10,849 nucleotides of DNA from Russula earlei (Eukaryota > Basidiomycota > Agaricomycetes > Russulales > Russulaceae): NCBI GenBank assembly GCA_025769875.1, contig JAGFNK010001327.1, positions 1 through 10,849 on the forward strand, read 5' to 3'. Of this stretch, positions 1-7,529 are shown piece after piece. The translations under genes and the position numbers were made by a program. Below the pieces are notes generated by a model. That model ran no database searches. It was not told the origin of the DNA and saw only the letters and a list, made by a program, of their open reading frames with translations. How positions within the stretch are numbered: the stretch's first letter is position 1; each line of letters starts with the position of its first letter.

Positions 1-469
1 CTTGGTTCATAACACATATCATGCGCACATTGTCATGTGAGCGATTCTCGGCACAATCGACATACAGCAAGCCCCACTTAATGGCAACCCTCTTAGCAAT
101 AAAGGACAGTATTATAGCCTCCCTAAGGACCATTTAGGACAACTCTAAGTGCTCTACAATAGGCACTAACAGAATACTAAAGACCCTACAATGTGTTATT
201 AGACTAACTCTAATAACTATAGAACAAACTATAAAGCAATACTAAGGACCTTAATAGAAGTATTAGGGTTGACTCTAAGGACCCTAATAGAACTATATAA
301 GGGGCCTTATAGGCAACTCTATTCCTTGGACCAAACTACAAGTCCTCAAATGACTGGCCCTAAACTAACTAACAGCAAATGAATCAGGTGCTTAGCACAT
401 GTACAAAAGCAGTGAACATGTGGACAGTAAAGGCTCTTACTCATCAAGAGAAGCCTTCTTACTCAGCAG

Positions 470-501
470 CTTACTGAGCATGACTGAGCATGCTCAGTAA
501 G
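470..501. repeat. Perfect 13-bp hairpin in LTR-A
   Basis: Bases 470-482 (cttactgagcatg) are the exact reverse complement of 489-501, with a 6-base loop. The reverse-oriented LTR-A copy keeps the same structure near 6631-6662, so it belongs to the family rather than arising by chance. It lies about 85 bp upstream of the TATA-like box. Its role is unknown. Confidence 0.75.
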
Positions 502-519
502 TGTACTCCAACTTCTTAC

Positions 520-795
520 TCATCCATCAATTGTGCTTGATAACAAGGTTATGACTTGTTCCCTATTTAGCAGTTCTCTTGTAGTATATAAATGCTCAAT
601 AAAGTAGCAGACAGTCTTCAGACTGTCCATTTGTTTATGGCACTCTCCAACCCTAGGATACTCCTTTAAGGACCGTCCCCTTGTGACCATTCTGGTGTCT
701 TCCCTGCATACCTGCTTGACTCTACCAGTAACCATACCTCTTTGGTATTTGGTACTGCTTTGGACTCTACTTCTTGCCCACGCTGTTTTGGACAT
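520..795 (-). other. Antisense open frame in LTR-A, unit 1 (91 codons)
   Basis: Reads opposite to the LTR from ATG at 793-795. The predicted product is basic and polar, has no motif I recognise, and shares the stretch ECHKQMDSLKTV with the two other copies. It runs across the TATA-like region, so it would be an antisense product of the LTR. It is the most diverged of the three (Cys for Arg in two places, consistent with CpG decay). It may simply be a frame without stops; it is listed because all three copies keep it open. Confidence 0.2.
585..603 (+). promoter_or_regulatory. TATA-like box and AATAAA signal in LTR-A, unit 1
   Basis: TATATAAA lies at 585-592 and AATAAA at 598-603. The same pair occurs in unit 2 at 925-932 (TATATAAG) and 938-943. 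A promoter and a polyadenylation signal are expected in an LTR, but their close spacing leaves open which one, if either, is used. Confidence 0.45.
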
Positions 796-853
796 TTATC
801 AACTTGTCTTCAAGCTTATCCCTTGCTCTTGAACTGGATTGCCCAACAGTGAG

Positions 854-1135
854 TCACGACAATCCATCTATTGTGCTTGATAACAAGGTTATGACTTGTC
901 CCCTATTAGGCAGTTCTCTTGTAGTATATAAGTGCTCAATAAAGTAGCGGACAGTCTTCAGACTGTCCATTTGTTTATGGCACTCTCTATTCCTGGGATA
1001 CTCCTTCAAGGACCATCCCCTTGTGATCATCCTGGCCTCTTCCCTGTGTAATTGCTCAATGCTTCCAGTAACCATACCTCTCTGGTATTTGGTACTACTC
1101 TGGACCTTACTCCTTGCCCATGCCATGTTGGACAT
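854..1135 (-). other. Antisense open frame in LTR-A, unit 2 (93 codons)
   Basis: Same frame as the one in unit 1, displaced by exactly 340 bp, with start at 1133-1135. It extends two codons further because it crosses the junction between the tandem units. It shares RMITRGWSLKEYPR with the copy inside reverse transcriptase. The initiator may be secondary: at the matching place the third copy has ACA, which together with ATG suggests an ancestral ACG. Function unknown. Confidence 0.2.
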
Positions 1136-1724
1136 CTATCAACTCGTCTTTGAGCTTATCCCTCACTCTTGAACTGGATTGTTCAACAGTGAGTCTTGAC
1201 ACTGGCCAGGAGTGTGCAAGGGAATCTGAAATGGGGAGAATCACCATCAAAGTGAGCACAGGGAGAAAAAAAAACACATTGCAAGGTGGGGAATGTGGCA
1301 TGTGTGCAGATGCATTCTAACATGCTGTTGTGTCACAGTGGTGCCAGGTGGTCCTCTGTTGTGCAAGAAGAACAGATAGTGGTGGTCAACATTGTTGCAC
1401 ACTGTGGCTTGTCATCACTTTGGAGGCATGGGCAGCATGGGTGTCAATGGGGCAGTGGATGGTGCACACATGAAGGTGCATGTGGCCTGGTTGTCACACA
1501 TTGCTGTTGTTGGAGTCATGCCCACCTGGATGCAAATGTGCATCATGGCCTCAACCCCCAGAACAATACCTGTTTCACTTACATAGATATTTGATTTACC
1601 TGTCAGTTACAGCTACCCTTTAACAATTTAAGAATAGCTCCATACAGCAGCCTTTAAGGCAATTGCATATACACAGCCAGTAGGGCCTTTATATACTTGA
1701 CCCCCTAGTTCATTTAGGAACCTC

Positions 1725-1864
1725 AGTGTTCATGCCCCATGCACAAGACACTGAGGTGAGCACACTCACTGCTTTCTCACAGTACATACATTTACCCATA
1801 ATGTAGTTCTCTGATTAGGTAAATACATATTATAGTGTTTGTGCCCCATGCGTGAGACACTGAG
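1725..1864. repeat. 31-bp direct repeat pair, each copy a stem-loop
   Basis: Copies lie at 1725-1755 and 1834-1864 and share gccccatgc and gacactgag. Their differences are CA versus TG, and CACA versus CGTG, all explained by ancestral CpGs. The first copy sits in a hairpin with a 10-bp stem (1720-1729 with 1748-1757, 18-base loop); in the second only about 5 bp of stem remain. A separate 14-bp direct repeat (agttctctgattag) occurs at 1805-1818 and 1863-1876. Function unknown; possibly remains of a small transposon. Confidence 0.6.
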
Positions 1865-2348
1865 TTCTCTGATTAGCTTTGGCTATGTGTGTGTCATGCA
1901 CCTTCTGGGGAAACTGCTGCAAATACAAGACCTTAAGTTCTTCTACAGCTGTGTGGCCAGACATTGCTGCTGGTGCTGAGGTTGTTGTTGCAGCTCCAGC
2001 TGTGGTGGTGTCTTTCAAGGGAGGTGGTGAGGCAGCTTCTGCAGTTCTTTCTGTGGTGTTCTGCAGTGGGGGAGGGCAATGCATAAGCGGCAGTGGAGGA
2101 AATGGTGGAGAGCTGCAAGCCTGACTTGCATGTTGCTCTTGCTGTTGTGTCTCAGCCATGGTGTCAACGCCATCTCCAACTGAGGTGGCAATGACATGCA
2201 TGGGCAATGGTGTGTGAGTGGGTGGGGAGGCAAGAGGAAGGCAGCATGTGGCATGTCTCCTGAGATAGCAGTGCATCCTGGTATGCTGGTGAACTCCTGG
2301 CAGCAGCAACTGTGCTTGCTTCTCCAAGGCAGTGGTGTCAGGGAGCAC
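1830..2348 (-). pseudogene. Possible remnant of an unidentified coding region
   Basis: A 172-codon open frame runs on the minus strand. I do not recognise the product. Its first half is irregular; from the internal Met in MAETQQQEQH the composition changes to a low-complexity Pro/Thr/Ala/Ser-rich stretch that ends in a more ordinary segment (EELKVLYLQQFPQKV). Another minus-strand frame (2015-2374) overlaps the upstream end, which could mean a frameshifted old gene. Equally, a CpG-depleted, CAG/CCA-rich sequence lacks stops by composition alone. Treat this as a composition-driven frame unless a homologue is found. Confidence 0.15.
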
Positions 2349-2660
2349 AAGTTGATCAGATCAAAGAGGAACATACCATCCTCTTTATGGTAGGTGTGCT
2401 TGATGATAGGATCTGGTCCATGGGCATGAGTTTGTAAATGCAGTTGTAGGTGGCAATGACAAGGAGGGCCAGAGGTGACACAGCAGGTGGTGGGGCAAGG
2501 GTTGGTGACATAAGCGAAGGCAACCTAAGGCTGGGAGGTGCAGAGGGTGCTGATGTCATGATCTACCCCCTTGTTGGTTTGTCACTAACCGTTTCCGTTA
2601 TTGTTTTCTTCTATCACCATTGTCCCTTGGGTTACCATTTCATCCCTTGATATTGATTGA

Positions 2661-2848
2661 CAGCTGTCACTTTACCTCCTTATGTTTCACTTGTCATTGA
2701 TCTCCTTTTGCTATTGGCTCACCTTTTATCTATTGTTCCACATATAGTACTGTACAGCTGTCACTTTACCTCCTTATGTTTCACTTGTCATTGATCTCCT
2801 TTCACTATTGGCTCACCTTTTATCTATTGTTCCACATATAGTACTGTA
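2661..2848 (+). repeat. Two 94-bp tandem repeats in U3 of the gypsy LTR
   Basis: Units 2661-2754 and 2755-2848 are adjacent. I find them identical except for one dinucleotide: TG in unit 1 at about 2709-2710 and CA in unit 2 at about 2803-2804. Both derive in one step from CG. Repeats of this kind directly upstream of an LTR TATA box often act as enhancer units; that role is inferred here. Confidence 0.9.
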
Positions 2849-2866
2849 CAGCCTCACTACATACAG

Positions 2867-2901
2867 TATTTAAGCACCTGTAAAAGCTGGGGAATGCCTC
2901 A
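2867..2901 (+). promoter_or_regulatory. TATA-like box and predicted transcript start of the gypsy element
   Basis: TATTTAAG at 2867-2874 follows the 94-bp repeats. The predicted first transcribed base is 2901, because the 11 nt from there (AAGCTTAGCTT) are the complement of the site just past the LTR. The distance of 34 bp from the first T of the box is normal for RNA polymerase II. The two lines of evidence are independent. Confidence 0.6.
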
Positions 2902-3242
2902 AGCTTAGCTTTGTCCCATTTCCTGTCGCATCCCTCTGCCCTGTATCCTCTCTCAATCACAATTTGCTTGTGCTGGTTTATACCTTGCCTGACATCAACA
3001 CACCAGGAGGAACCCTTGTGTTCCTCTTGCTCCTCTCTTGCTCTATCATTGTCCTCCTCTTCTGTGAAACCAGAAGATTGACTCTGTCTGCAGACTGAGT
3101 CATTTGCTGACTCAATCTTGAGATGCTAAACCTCTGACCCAGTCTCTCTGAGCCAGCCCCATTGAACCCTTGAACCAAGTCACAGGGACTTGGCCCCACT
3201 GAACCCTGAGCTAACACTCTAACGGCTGTGACGCCATAACAC

Positions 3243-3253
3243 AAGCTAAGCTT
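3243..3253 (+). other. Self-primer binding site (Tf1/sushi type)
   Basis: AAGCTAAGCTT at 3243-3253 is the perfect reverse complement of 2901-2911 in the 5' LTR and starts one base after the LTR end. In Tf1 and related chromoviruses the first 11 nt of the mRNA fold back onto such a site and, after cleavage, prime minus-strand synthesis in place of a tRNA. Position, length and distance from the TATA box all match that scheme. The assignment is by analogy; no tRNA 3' end was recognised as an alternative. Confidence 0.65.
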
Positions 3254-4476
3254 CCCTACTCCATTCTGGAGATCAACCTCGAACTACCACCAAACCACTG
3301 GATCTGCATTCAACCTAGACCTTCCCCAGACCTCCCCCAACACATTGTTGGAACTGCCACTTGGGACAGCTTCCACACCTCTCTCTGCTATGTCACCACA
3401 GAAAACGATGAAGAATTACCTGTTGAATTCATCAACAACCGCTGGTTTGAGCTACAACTCAGAAGAGGGCAGCTCTACACTCATCAGGACCTTGAACTCA
3501 TTAGGAACAGCCTTGGTTTAGGCTACTGGAGGGAAGACAACCCCCTTTACAAACCTCCATCAGACTCAGAAGCCTCTTCCATAGAAGGCAACCCCCCTGA
3601 ACCCCTTGAATCAGAAAATACCACTGAACCTCAGACACTTCCTGAGACCCCAGAACCACAGAACCTTCCTGAGATCCAGGAACCTGTCAAACCACTAGAA
3701 CCCCAGACACCCCCAGAACTCACTATGGCAGCACAGGTCCCACAAGCTGCAGCCCCAGCTCCTCAGATTGCCACACAACCCCCAATTGCTGCACAAGCAC
3801 CACAGATTGCCCAAAGGACCAATGGATCCCTTAGTGGCAAAGAACCTACAGTCTTCACAGGCAAAAGAAACAAAACAAGATGTTTCATCATGGAGTTTAA
3901 CCTATATTGGGGACTCAACAATGACAAGGCAGTCATGATCAACCCCTCTAAAAGGGTCGTCCTAGCCCTCTCCTACATTCAAGGAGAAAAGGTGGAAGAT
4001 TGGGTAAACTCACAAGTCACTGCCCTCAGGGAAAAAATAACCTGAGCCCAAAACCTGGTCAACAGAAATGATGAAGTTTTATGGAATGACTTTGTCATGG
4101 ACTTTACATTCAAATTTACCAACACCACAGAAAAGGAAGATGCCCAAGTGGCTCTTGTCAAACATGAGATGAAGGACTCCCTTGACAACTACATCTCCAC
4201 CTTTGAACAACTCCTGACCAAGACTGGGTGGCCAGAAACAGACATAATTGCCATTGAGAGTTTCAAAAATGGACTCATGTTAAGATCTGACGGATCTTAG
4301 TACCGACTCTTATAGTGAAAGAGTTGCTTGATATAGTTCAAGCACTAGACTTCGAACCCTTTGATATTATCTCAGGAAGATTGAATGTAGAAAAGAGAGG
4401 GGCCTCTTTCAGTTAGAGTCTGCACTACAATTTTGTTTAGATCTGTTTGACAAGGTGGTTGTCTTGTTTAGAGAGT

Positions 4477-4522
4477 AAGTCGAGCGTAAGGCTCGACTTC
4501 TTGGTACCACAGACTATTTATA
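4477..4522. promoter_or_regulatory. 9-bp hairpin followed by TATA-like box in the solo LTR
   Basis: AAGTCGAGC at 4477-4485 pairs perfectly with GCTCGACTT at 4491-4499 around a 5-base loop. TATTTATA follows at 4515-4522. The stem holds several intact CpGs in an otherwise depleted window. A promoter or RNA-structure role is possible but unproven. Confidence 0.4.
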
Positions 4523-4680
4523 CAATATCTCAATAACTACTGATCCGATTTGTATGAAACTCGGGGTGCACATAGCTGAGAACCAGTAGTATCCAAATAC
4601 AGAGAGCGCAATTCAAGAATGTTAGAAATGACTCACGTGTGAGTTATTCTTTCCTAGTATCAGTCATGAATCAATAAGCA

Positions 4681-4770
4681 GTGAGTAAGCTCTTATTGAT
4701 CAGGATCAGTAAGCAATCAGTAAGCGATCAGTAAGCGGCCATGATCAAGATCAGTAAGCAATCACTAAGC
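4681..4770 (+). repeat. Array of AGTAAGC repeats inside the solo LTR
   Basis: The word atcagtaagc occurs at 4705-4714, 4716-4725, 4727-4736 and 4750-4759, with variants at 4681-4690 (gtgagtaagc) and 4761-4770 (atcactaagc). The central three are spaced exactly 11 bp apart, about one helical turn, which would suit binding by a repeated protein contact. The function is not known. Confidence 0.7.
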
Positions 4771-5218
4771 CAGACATATGAGTAATCACAGATGAGTCAG
4801 CAAAACAGACGACAGTCGAAGAACAAGAGAATCCTAACAACTCAAGAGCGGACTTGATCACACAATTCATCACCATCAGAGAAAAACTCAAGGGGAAGAA
4901 AACCACACACTCCACCCCTGAACACAAATCCCACCACCCTGATCAAATGCAAGTGGATGCCACCAAGTCTAACTTTAAAAAACTCATGGAAGATGAAAGG
5001 AAACAGTTGGCAAAAGAAGGACAATGCTTCCATTGTAGAGAGAAGGGCCACCTCAGCAGAGAATGCCCTAAGAACTCACCCCCCACTACGTCCAAAGCTC
5101 GCGTCACAGAACCTACCACAGAAGAAGAACCAGCTTCCATGGTAGCCTGCATGAAGACCTTGCCAGCAGAAGAAAGAGCCAAAATCTGGGACCTCATCCT
5201 CAAAGAGGATTTTCTCTA

Positions 5219-5773
5219 GGCCAAAGTGCAACAGTTGGCACAGAGGCCCAAATAGATACCATTGTTCAACATAAAGAAAACTCAATGAAAGTTCCTTTTA
5301 TGATCACAACAAATGGAAAGACTGGTCAAGCATGCTTAGACAGTGGAGCAATGGAGAATTTCATCAGCCAAGGAATTGTGAGAAAATTACAGATCCCGCT
5401 CCAAACCCTCAGAATCCCCAGACCCATTACTAATGTGGATGGCACTAATAACCAAGGAGGAGTGCTAACCCATTACACTCATATGGCCATATGACATGGG
5501 CCCACCACCTGACTTCTCACCTTCTATGTTACCAATTTGGGAGAAGACAGAATGATCCTTGGTTACCCCTTCCTGAAGGCAATAAACCCCCTTGTTTTTT
5601 GGAGCACTGGTTGCCTTAAGAACCATTTAGGGGTCCTTCTCACCCCTGTACCACTAACGAACCCACCAAAGATCTGGATTGCACAAATAAGAACAACTGC
5701 CATTCCCACAGAATACTCACAACACCAAAAGGTCTTTTCTGAAGAAGCAGCCAAGCAACTCCCACCCAGTTGA
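5219..5773 (+). pseudogene. Protease (retropepsin) region of pol, broken
   Basis: Retropepsin cuts the Gag-Pol polyprotein during particle maturation and works as a dimer. The active-site motif DSG is at 5339-5347 in the context ACLDSGAMENFI. The second retropepsin landmark, hydrophobic-hydrophobic-Gly, is seen as MILGYPFL at about 5552-5575. The frame continues unchanged from 5219 into the linker before reverse transcriptase. Three TGA codons interrupt it, at 5492-5494, 5510-5512 and 5771-5773; the flanking residues suggest arginine at each, so CGA to TGA is likely. No separate start codon is expected, because the protein was made as a polyprotein. The catalytic Asp itself is intact. Confidence 0.85.
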
Positions 5774-6268
5774 GGGGAACTTGACTTTAGAATCACCCTG
5801 AAACCTGACACCCCCAAATTCCTTGACTGCCAAACCTACCCCCTCCCCCAAAACAAAAAACAAGAACTGTCAAGGCAGATACAAGAAGACTTGGCCAAAG
5901 GCTTCATCAAAGATGGCATTTCAGACTTTGTATCCCCCGTCTTCTTTGTCCAAAAGAAGGACAGCACCACCCCACAAATGGTAGTAGATTATCGAAAGCT
6001 CAACAATGCCAGAGTTCCTGACTACCATGCTTTACCAAACATGGAAGAACAATTACACCATTTAAGGGGCAAAACTACCTTTAGCAAATTCAATGTCAGA
6101 GTGGGATACAACAACATTCTAATACACCCAGATGACCAACCAAAAGGCACCTTCAAAACCCAGTTTGGAACATTCATTCCCATGGTGATGGGCTTCAGTT
6201 TCACTAATGCCCCGGCAGCCTTTCAACAAGCAATGAACCACACTCTTCAACCATGGCTCCTCAAATAC

Positions 6269-7230
6269 TGTCAAGACTCATTGTTGAACTATCCAGTTCA
6301 AGAGCAAGGGATTAGCTCAAAGACAAGTCAATAGACATCCAAGACTGCATGCACAAGGAGTAGAGTCCAGAGTAGTACCAAATACCAAAGTGGTATGGTT
6401 ACTGGTAAAGTCGAGCAAGTACACAGGGAAGAGGCCAGGATGATCACAAGGGGATGGTCCTTAAAGGAGTATCCCAGGGAAAGAGAGTGCCATAAACAAA
6501 TGGACAGTCTGAGGACTGTCCGCTACTTTATTGAGCGCTTATATACTACAAGGGAACTGCTAAATAAGGAACAAGTCATAGCCTTGTTATCAAGCACAAT
6601 AGAGTGATGAGTAAGAAGTCAGAGTGCACTTACTGAGCATGCTCAGTCATGCTCAGTAAGCTGCTGAGTAAGAAGGCTTCTCTTGATGAGTAAGAGCCTT
6701 TACTGTCCACATGTTCACTGCTTTAGTACACATGCAAAGCACCTGATTCATTTGCTGTTAGTTAGTTTAGGGCCGGTCATTTGAGGACTTGTAGTTTGGT
6801 CCAAGGAATAGAGTTGTCTATAAGGTCCCTTATATAGTTCTATTAGGGCCCTTAGAGTTGACCCTAATACTTCTACTAAGGTCCTTAGTATTGCTTTATG
6901 GTTCATTCTATAGTTATTAGAGTCAGTCTAATAATGCATTGTAGGGTCTTTAGTATTGTATCAGTGCCTAATGTGGGGCACTTAGGGTCGTCCTAAAGGG
7001 TCCTTAGGCAGGCTATAGTACTGTCCTTTATTGCTGAAAGGCTTGCCATTAAGTGGGGCTTGCTGTATGTCAATTGTGCCAAGAATTGCTCGCACAACAA
7101 TGTGGGCGCAATATTGGGGACACCTCTACTCACCTTTTGTCCATGTGAACAGGGTGACACCATAGAGGCTGGGTTTCCTCTCATAAGGAAGGGTCCTTCA
7201 AGGGCCCTCTCTGGGAAATGGTTCATGACA
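6269..7230 (-). mobile_element. Complete solo LTR of family LTR-A in reverse transcriptase
   Basis: The insert is 962 bp. On the minus strand it begins TGTCATGAACC at 7230 and ends GAGTCTTGACA at 6269. The 5-bp duplication AATAC flanks it (6264-6268 and 7231-7235). It is the inverted counterpart of 1-1201, with a single right-end unit, the same hairpin and a similar promoter region. There is no gag or pol inside, so it is a solo LTR. Removing it with one duplication copy rejoins the two reverse transcriptase halves in frame, which proves the boundaries. It keeps about seven CpGs. Confidence 0.95.
6335..6607 (+). other. Antisense open frame in LTR-A, third copy
   Basis: On the window's plus strand, and so antisense to this reversed LTR, the frame is open from 6335 to TGA at 6605-6607, with its first ATG at 6395. 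It corresponds codon for codon to the frames at 520-795 and 854-1135 and shares ECHKQMDSL and LLSSTI. At the place of the start codon in the other copies this one reads ACA. No known domain is recognised. Confidence 0.2.
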
Positions 7231-7529
7231 AATACCCAGAAAACACCTGCAACTACTTAGATGATGTGGCAATAGCCACAGGTTTGGGAGAAGAACACTT
7301 ACACCAACAAATCACACATGAGTTCCTTGACCTCCTGGAAAGGGACTCCTATTTTCTTAAAGTGTCCAAATGCGCCTTTGAACAAGAAGAAATTGACTTC
7401 TTGGGCTTTAGAATCAACCAGGGAATGCTCAAAATCAATCCAGTTAAAATGGATGGTCTCAAGAATTGGCCAAGACCCCCAAACAATGTAAAACAAGTAC
7501 AACAAGTCATGGGTGCCCTCAATTACCAA

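Larger units (their letters stand above)
1..1201 (+). repeat. LTR of family LTR-A, left end cut by the window edge
   Basis: This is a long terminal repeat without its first hundred or so bases. Its identity comes from the second copy at 6269-7230, which is the reverse complement of this stretch and has complete ends (TGTCATG...TTGACA) and a target-site duplication. Shared landmarks include the block near 70-95 (catacagcaagccccactta), the hairpin at 470-501 and the terminus ending in TTGACA at 1201. The right-hand 340 bp are present twice here and once in the other copy. Whether this is a solo LTR or one end of a complete element cannot be decided, because the left flank is missing; the sequence after 1201 contains no recognisable gag or pol. 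The superfamily is not proven; TG...CA ends and a 5-bp duplication fit any LTR retrotransposon. Confidence 0.8.
522..1201 (+). repeat. Tandem duplication of the 340-bp right end of LTR-A
   Basis: Units 522-861 and 862-1201 abut exactly, are both 340 bp, and align without a gap. By hand I count about 45 differences, roughly 87% identity. Each unit ends with an LTR-terminus-like sequence (gagtcacgaca at 851-861, gagtcttgaca at 1191-1201), and each carries its own TATA-like box and AATAAA. The copy at 6269-7230 has a single unit. The divergence shows the duplication is old. It may be a variant LTR form, or the product of recombination between LTR ends. Confidence 0.85.
1202..2553. other. Gene-free, CpG-depleted region between the two LTRs
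   Basis: No confident gene lies here. Bases 1292-1590 are dominated by TG and CA steps (for example gtgcacacatgaaggtgcat near 1460) with almost no CG. Bases 1600-1880 are AT-richer and hold a 31-bp repeat pair. Bases 1880-2553 are rich in CTG/CAG and CCA/TGG. I count only about four CG dinucleotides over the whole 1.35 kb. This fits an older CpG-rich sequence decayed by methylcytosine deamination. A purine-rich run at 1281-1293 followed by TGTGGCATG looks like a polypurine tract next to an LTR start, but I could not find the matching LTR end. Confidence 0.6.
2554..3241 (+). repeat. 5' LTR of the Ty3/gypsy element
   Basis: The LTR starts TGTCATGATC and ends CATAACA at 3235-3241, giving imperfect inverted ends (TGTCATG versus TGTTATG on the other strand) over 688 bp. 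The left boundary rests on this pairing. The right boundary is also supported by the primer-binding site, which begins one base further on, and by the gag frame that follows. U3 would be 2554-2900, with the transcript starting near 2901. The 3' LTR is not in the window, so the ends cannot be confirmed by comparison. Confidence 0.7.
4278..4839. mobile_element. Solo LTR of a third family, inserted in gag
   Basis: The 562-bp insert has inverted ends TGTTAAGAT...ATCCTAACA and is flanked by the 5-bp duplication ACTCA (4273-4277 and 4840-4844). There is no coding sequence inside, so it is a solo LTR left after recombination between the two LTRs of a larger element. The terminal sequence resembles Ty1/copia LTRs, but this is weak evidence and the orientation is uncertain. 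It retains about 14 CG dinucleotides, roughly 25 per kb, against about 5 per kb in pol, and is probably the most recent insertion here. The insert plus duplication is 567 bp, a multiple of three. Confidence 0.88.
3242..5218 (+). pseudogene. gag: gag (capsid and nucleocapsid), broken and interrupted
   Basis: Gag packages the element's RNA in cytoplasmic particles. The frame is open from 3215 to 4042, but the first ATG is only at 3725. The upstream 160 codons look coding (a globular part, then a Pro/Glu-rich linker at about 3550-3720), so the original start codon was probably lost. A retrotransposon-gag domain follows at about 3840-4270 (conserved Trp in EDWVNSQ, then LWNDF and LDNYISTFEQL). 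The nucleocapsid part at about 4850-5218 holds a CCHC knuckle, CFHCREKGHLSREC, at 5025-5066, in a different frame. Breaks are TGA at 4043-4045, a solo LTR at 4278-4839 that would itself preserve the frame, a one-base insertion near 4847, and a compensating two-base gain (or one-base loss) near 5213-5218, where TAG is met. The knuckle region between the two indels has no stop. Confidence 0.88.
5774..7529 (+). pseudogene. Reverse transcriptase, split by a solo LTR
   Basis: Ty3/gypsy-type reverse transcriptase copies the element's RNA into DNA. The N-terminal half runs from about 5870 to 6268 (SPVFFVQKKD, VVDYRKLN, FGTFIPMVMGFSFTNAPAAF). The C-terminal half runs from 7231 to 7529 and includes the YLDD catalytic box at 7254-7265 and the following FLGFRI region. 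The first catalytic Asp, expected in the FSKF-D-VR context, is Asn (AAT at 6092-6094), preceded by C; GAT to AAT here is a CpG to CpA change. The solo LTR at 6269-7230 sits between the two halves; insert plus duplication is 967 bp, which accounts exactly for the frame difference. Apart from the insert I see no stop in this domain, so enzyme activity was lost through the Asn change and the insertion. Confidence 0.93.

Noticed and set aside
1204..1211. Self-priming site after LTR-A (8 nt complementary to 1030-1037)
   Set aside because: The match is short, contains the self-complementary word ctggccag, and the LTR position is about 105 bp past the TATA-like box, too far for a transcript start.
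1107..1594. Short open frames on both strands around the LTR-A right end and the TG-rich region
   Set aside because: They overlap one another, have skewed composition (His, Cys, Val from TG/CA steps) and no family motif; CpG-depleted sequence gives such frames by chance.
4681..4770. CRISPR-like array
   Set aside because: The repeats are 10-bp words at an 11-bp spacing without unique spacers of even length, and lie inside an LTR.
6992..7226. Minus-strand open frame inside the reversed LTR-A
   Set aside because: It lies in the LTR body, has no recognisable motif, and the corresponding region in the copy at the window start does not support it.
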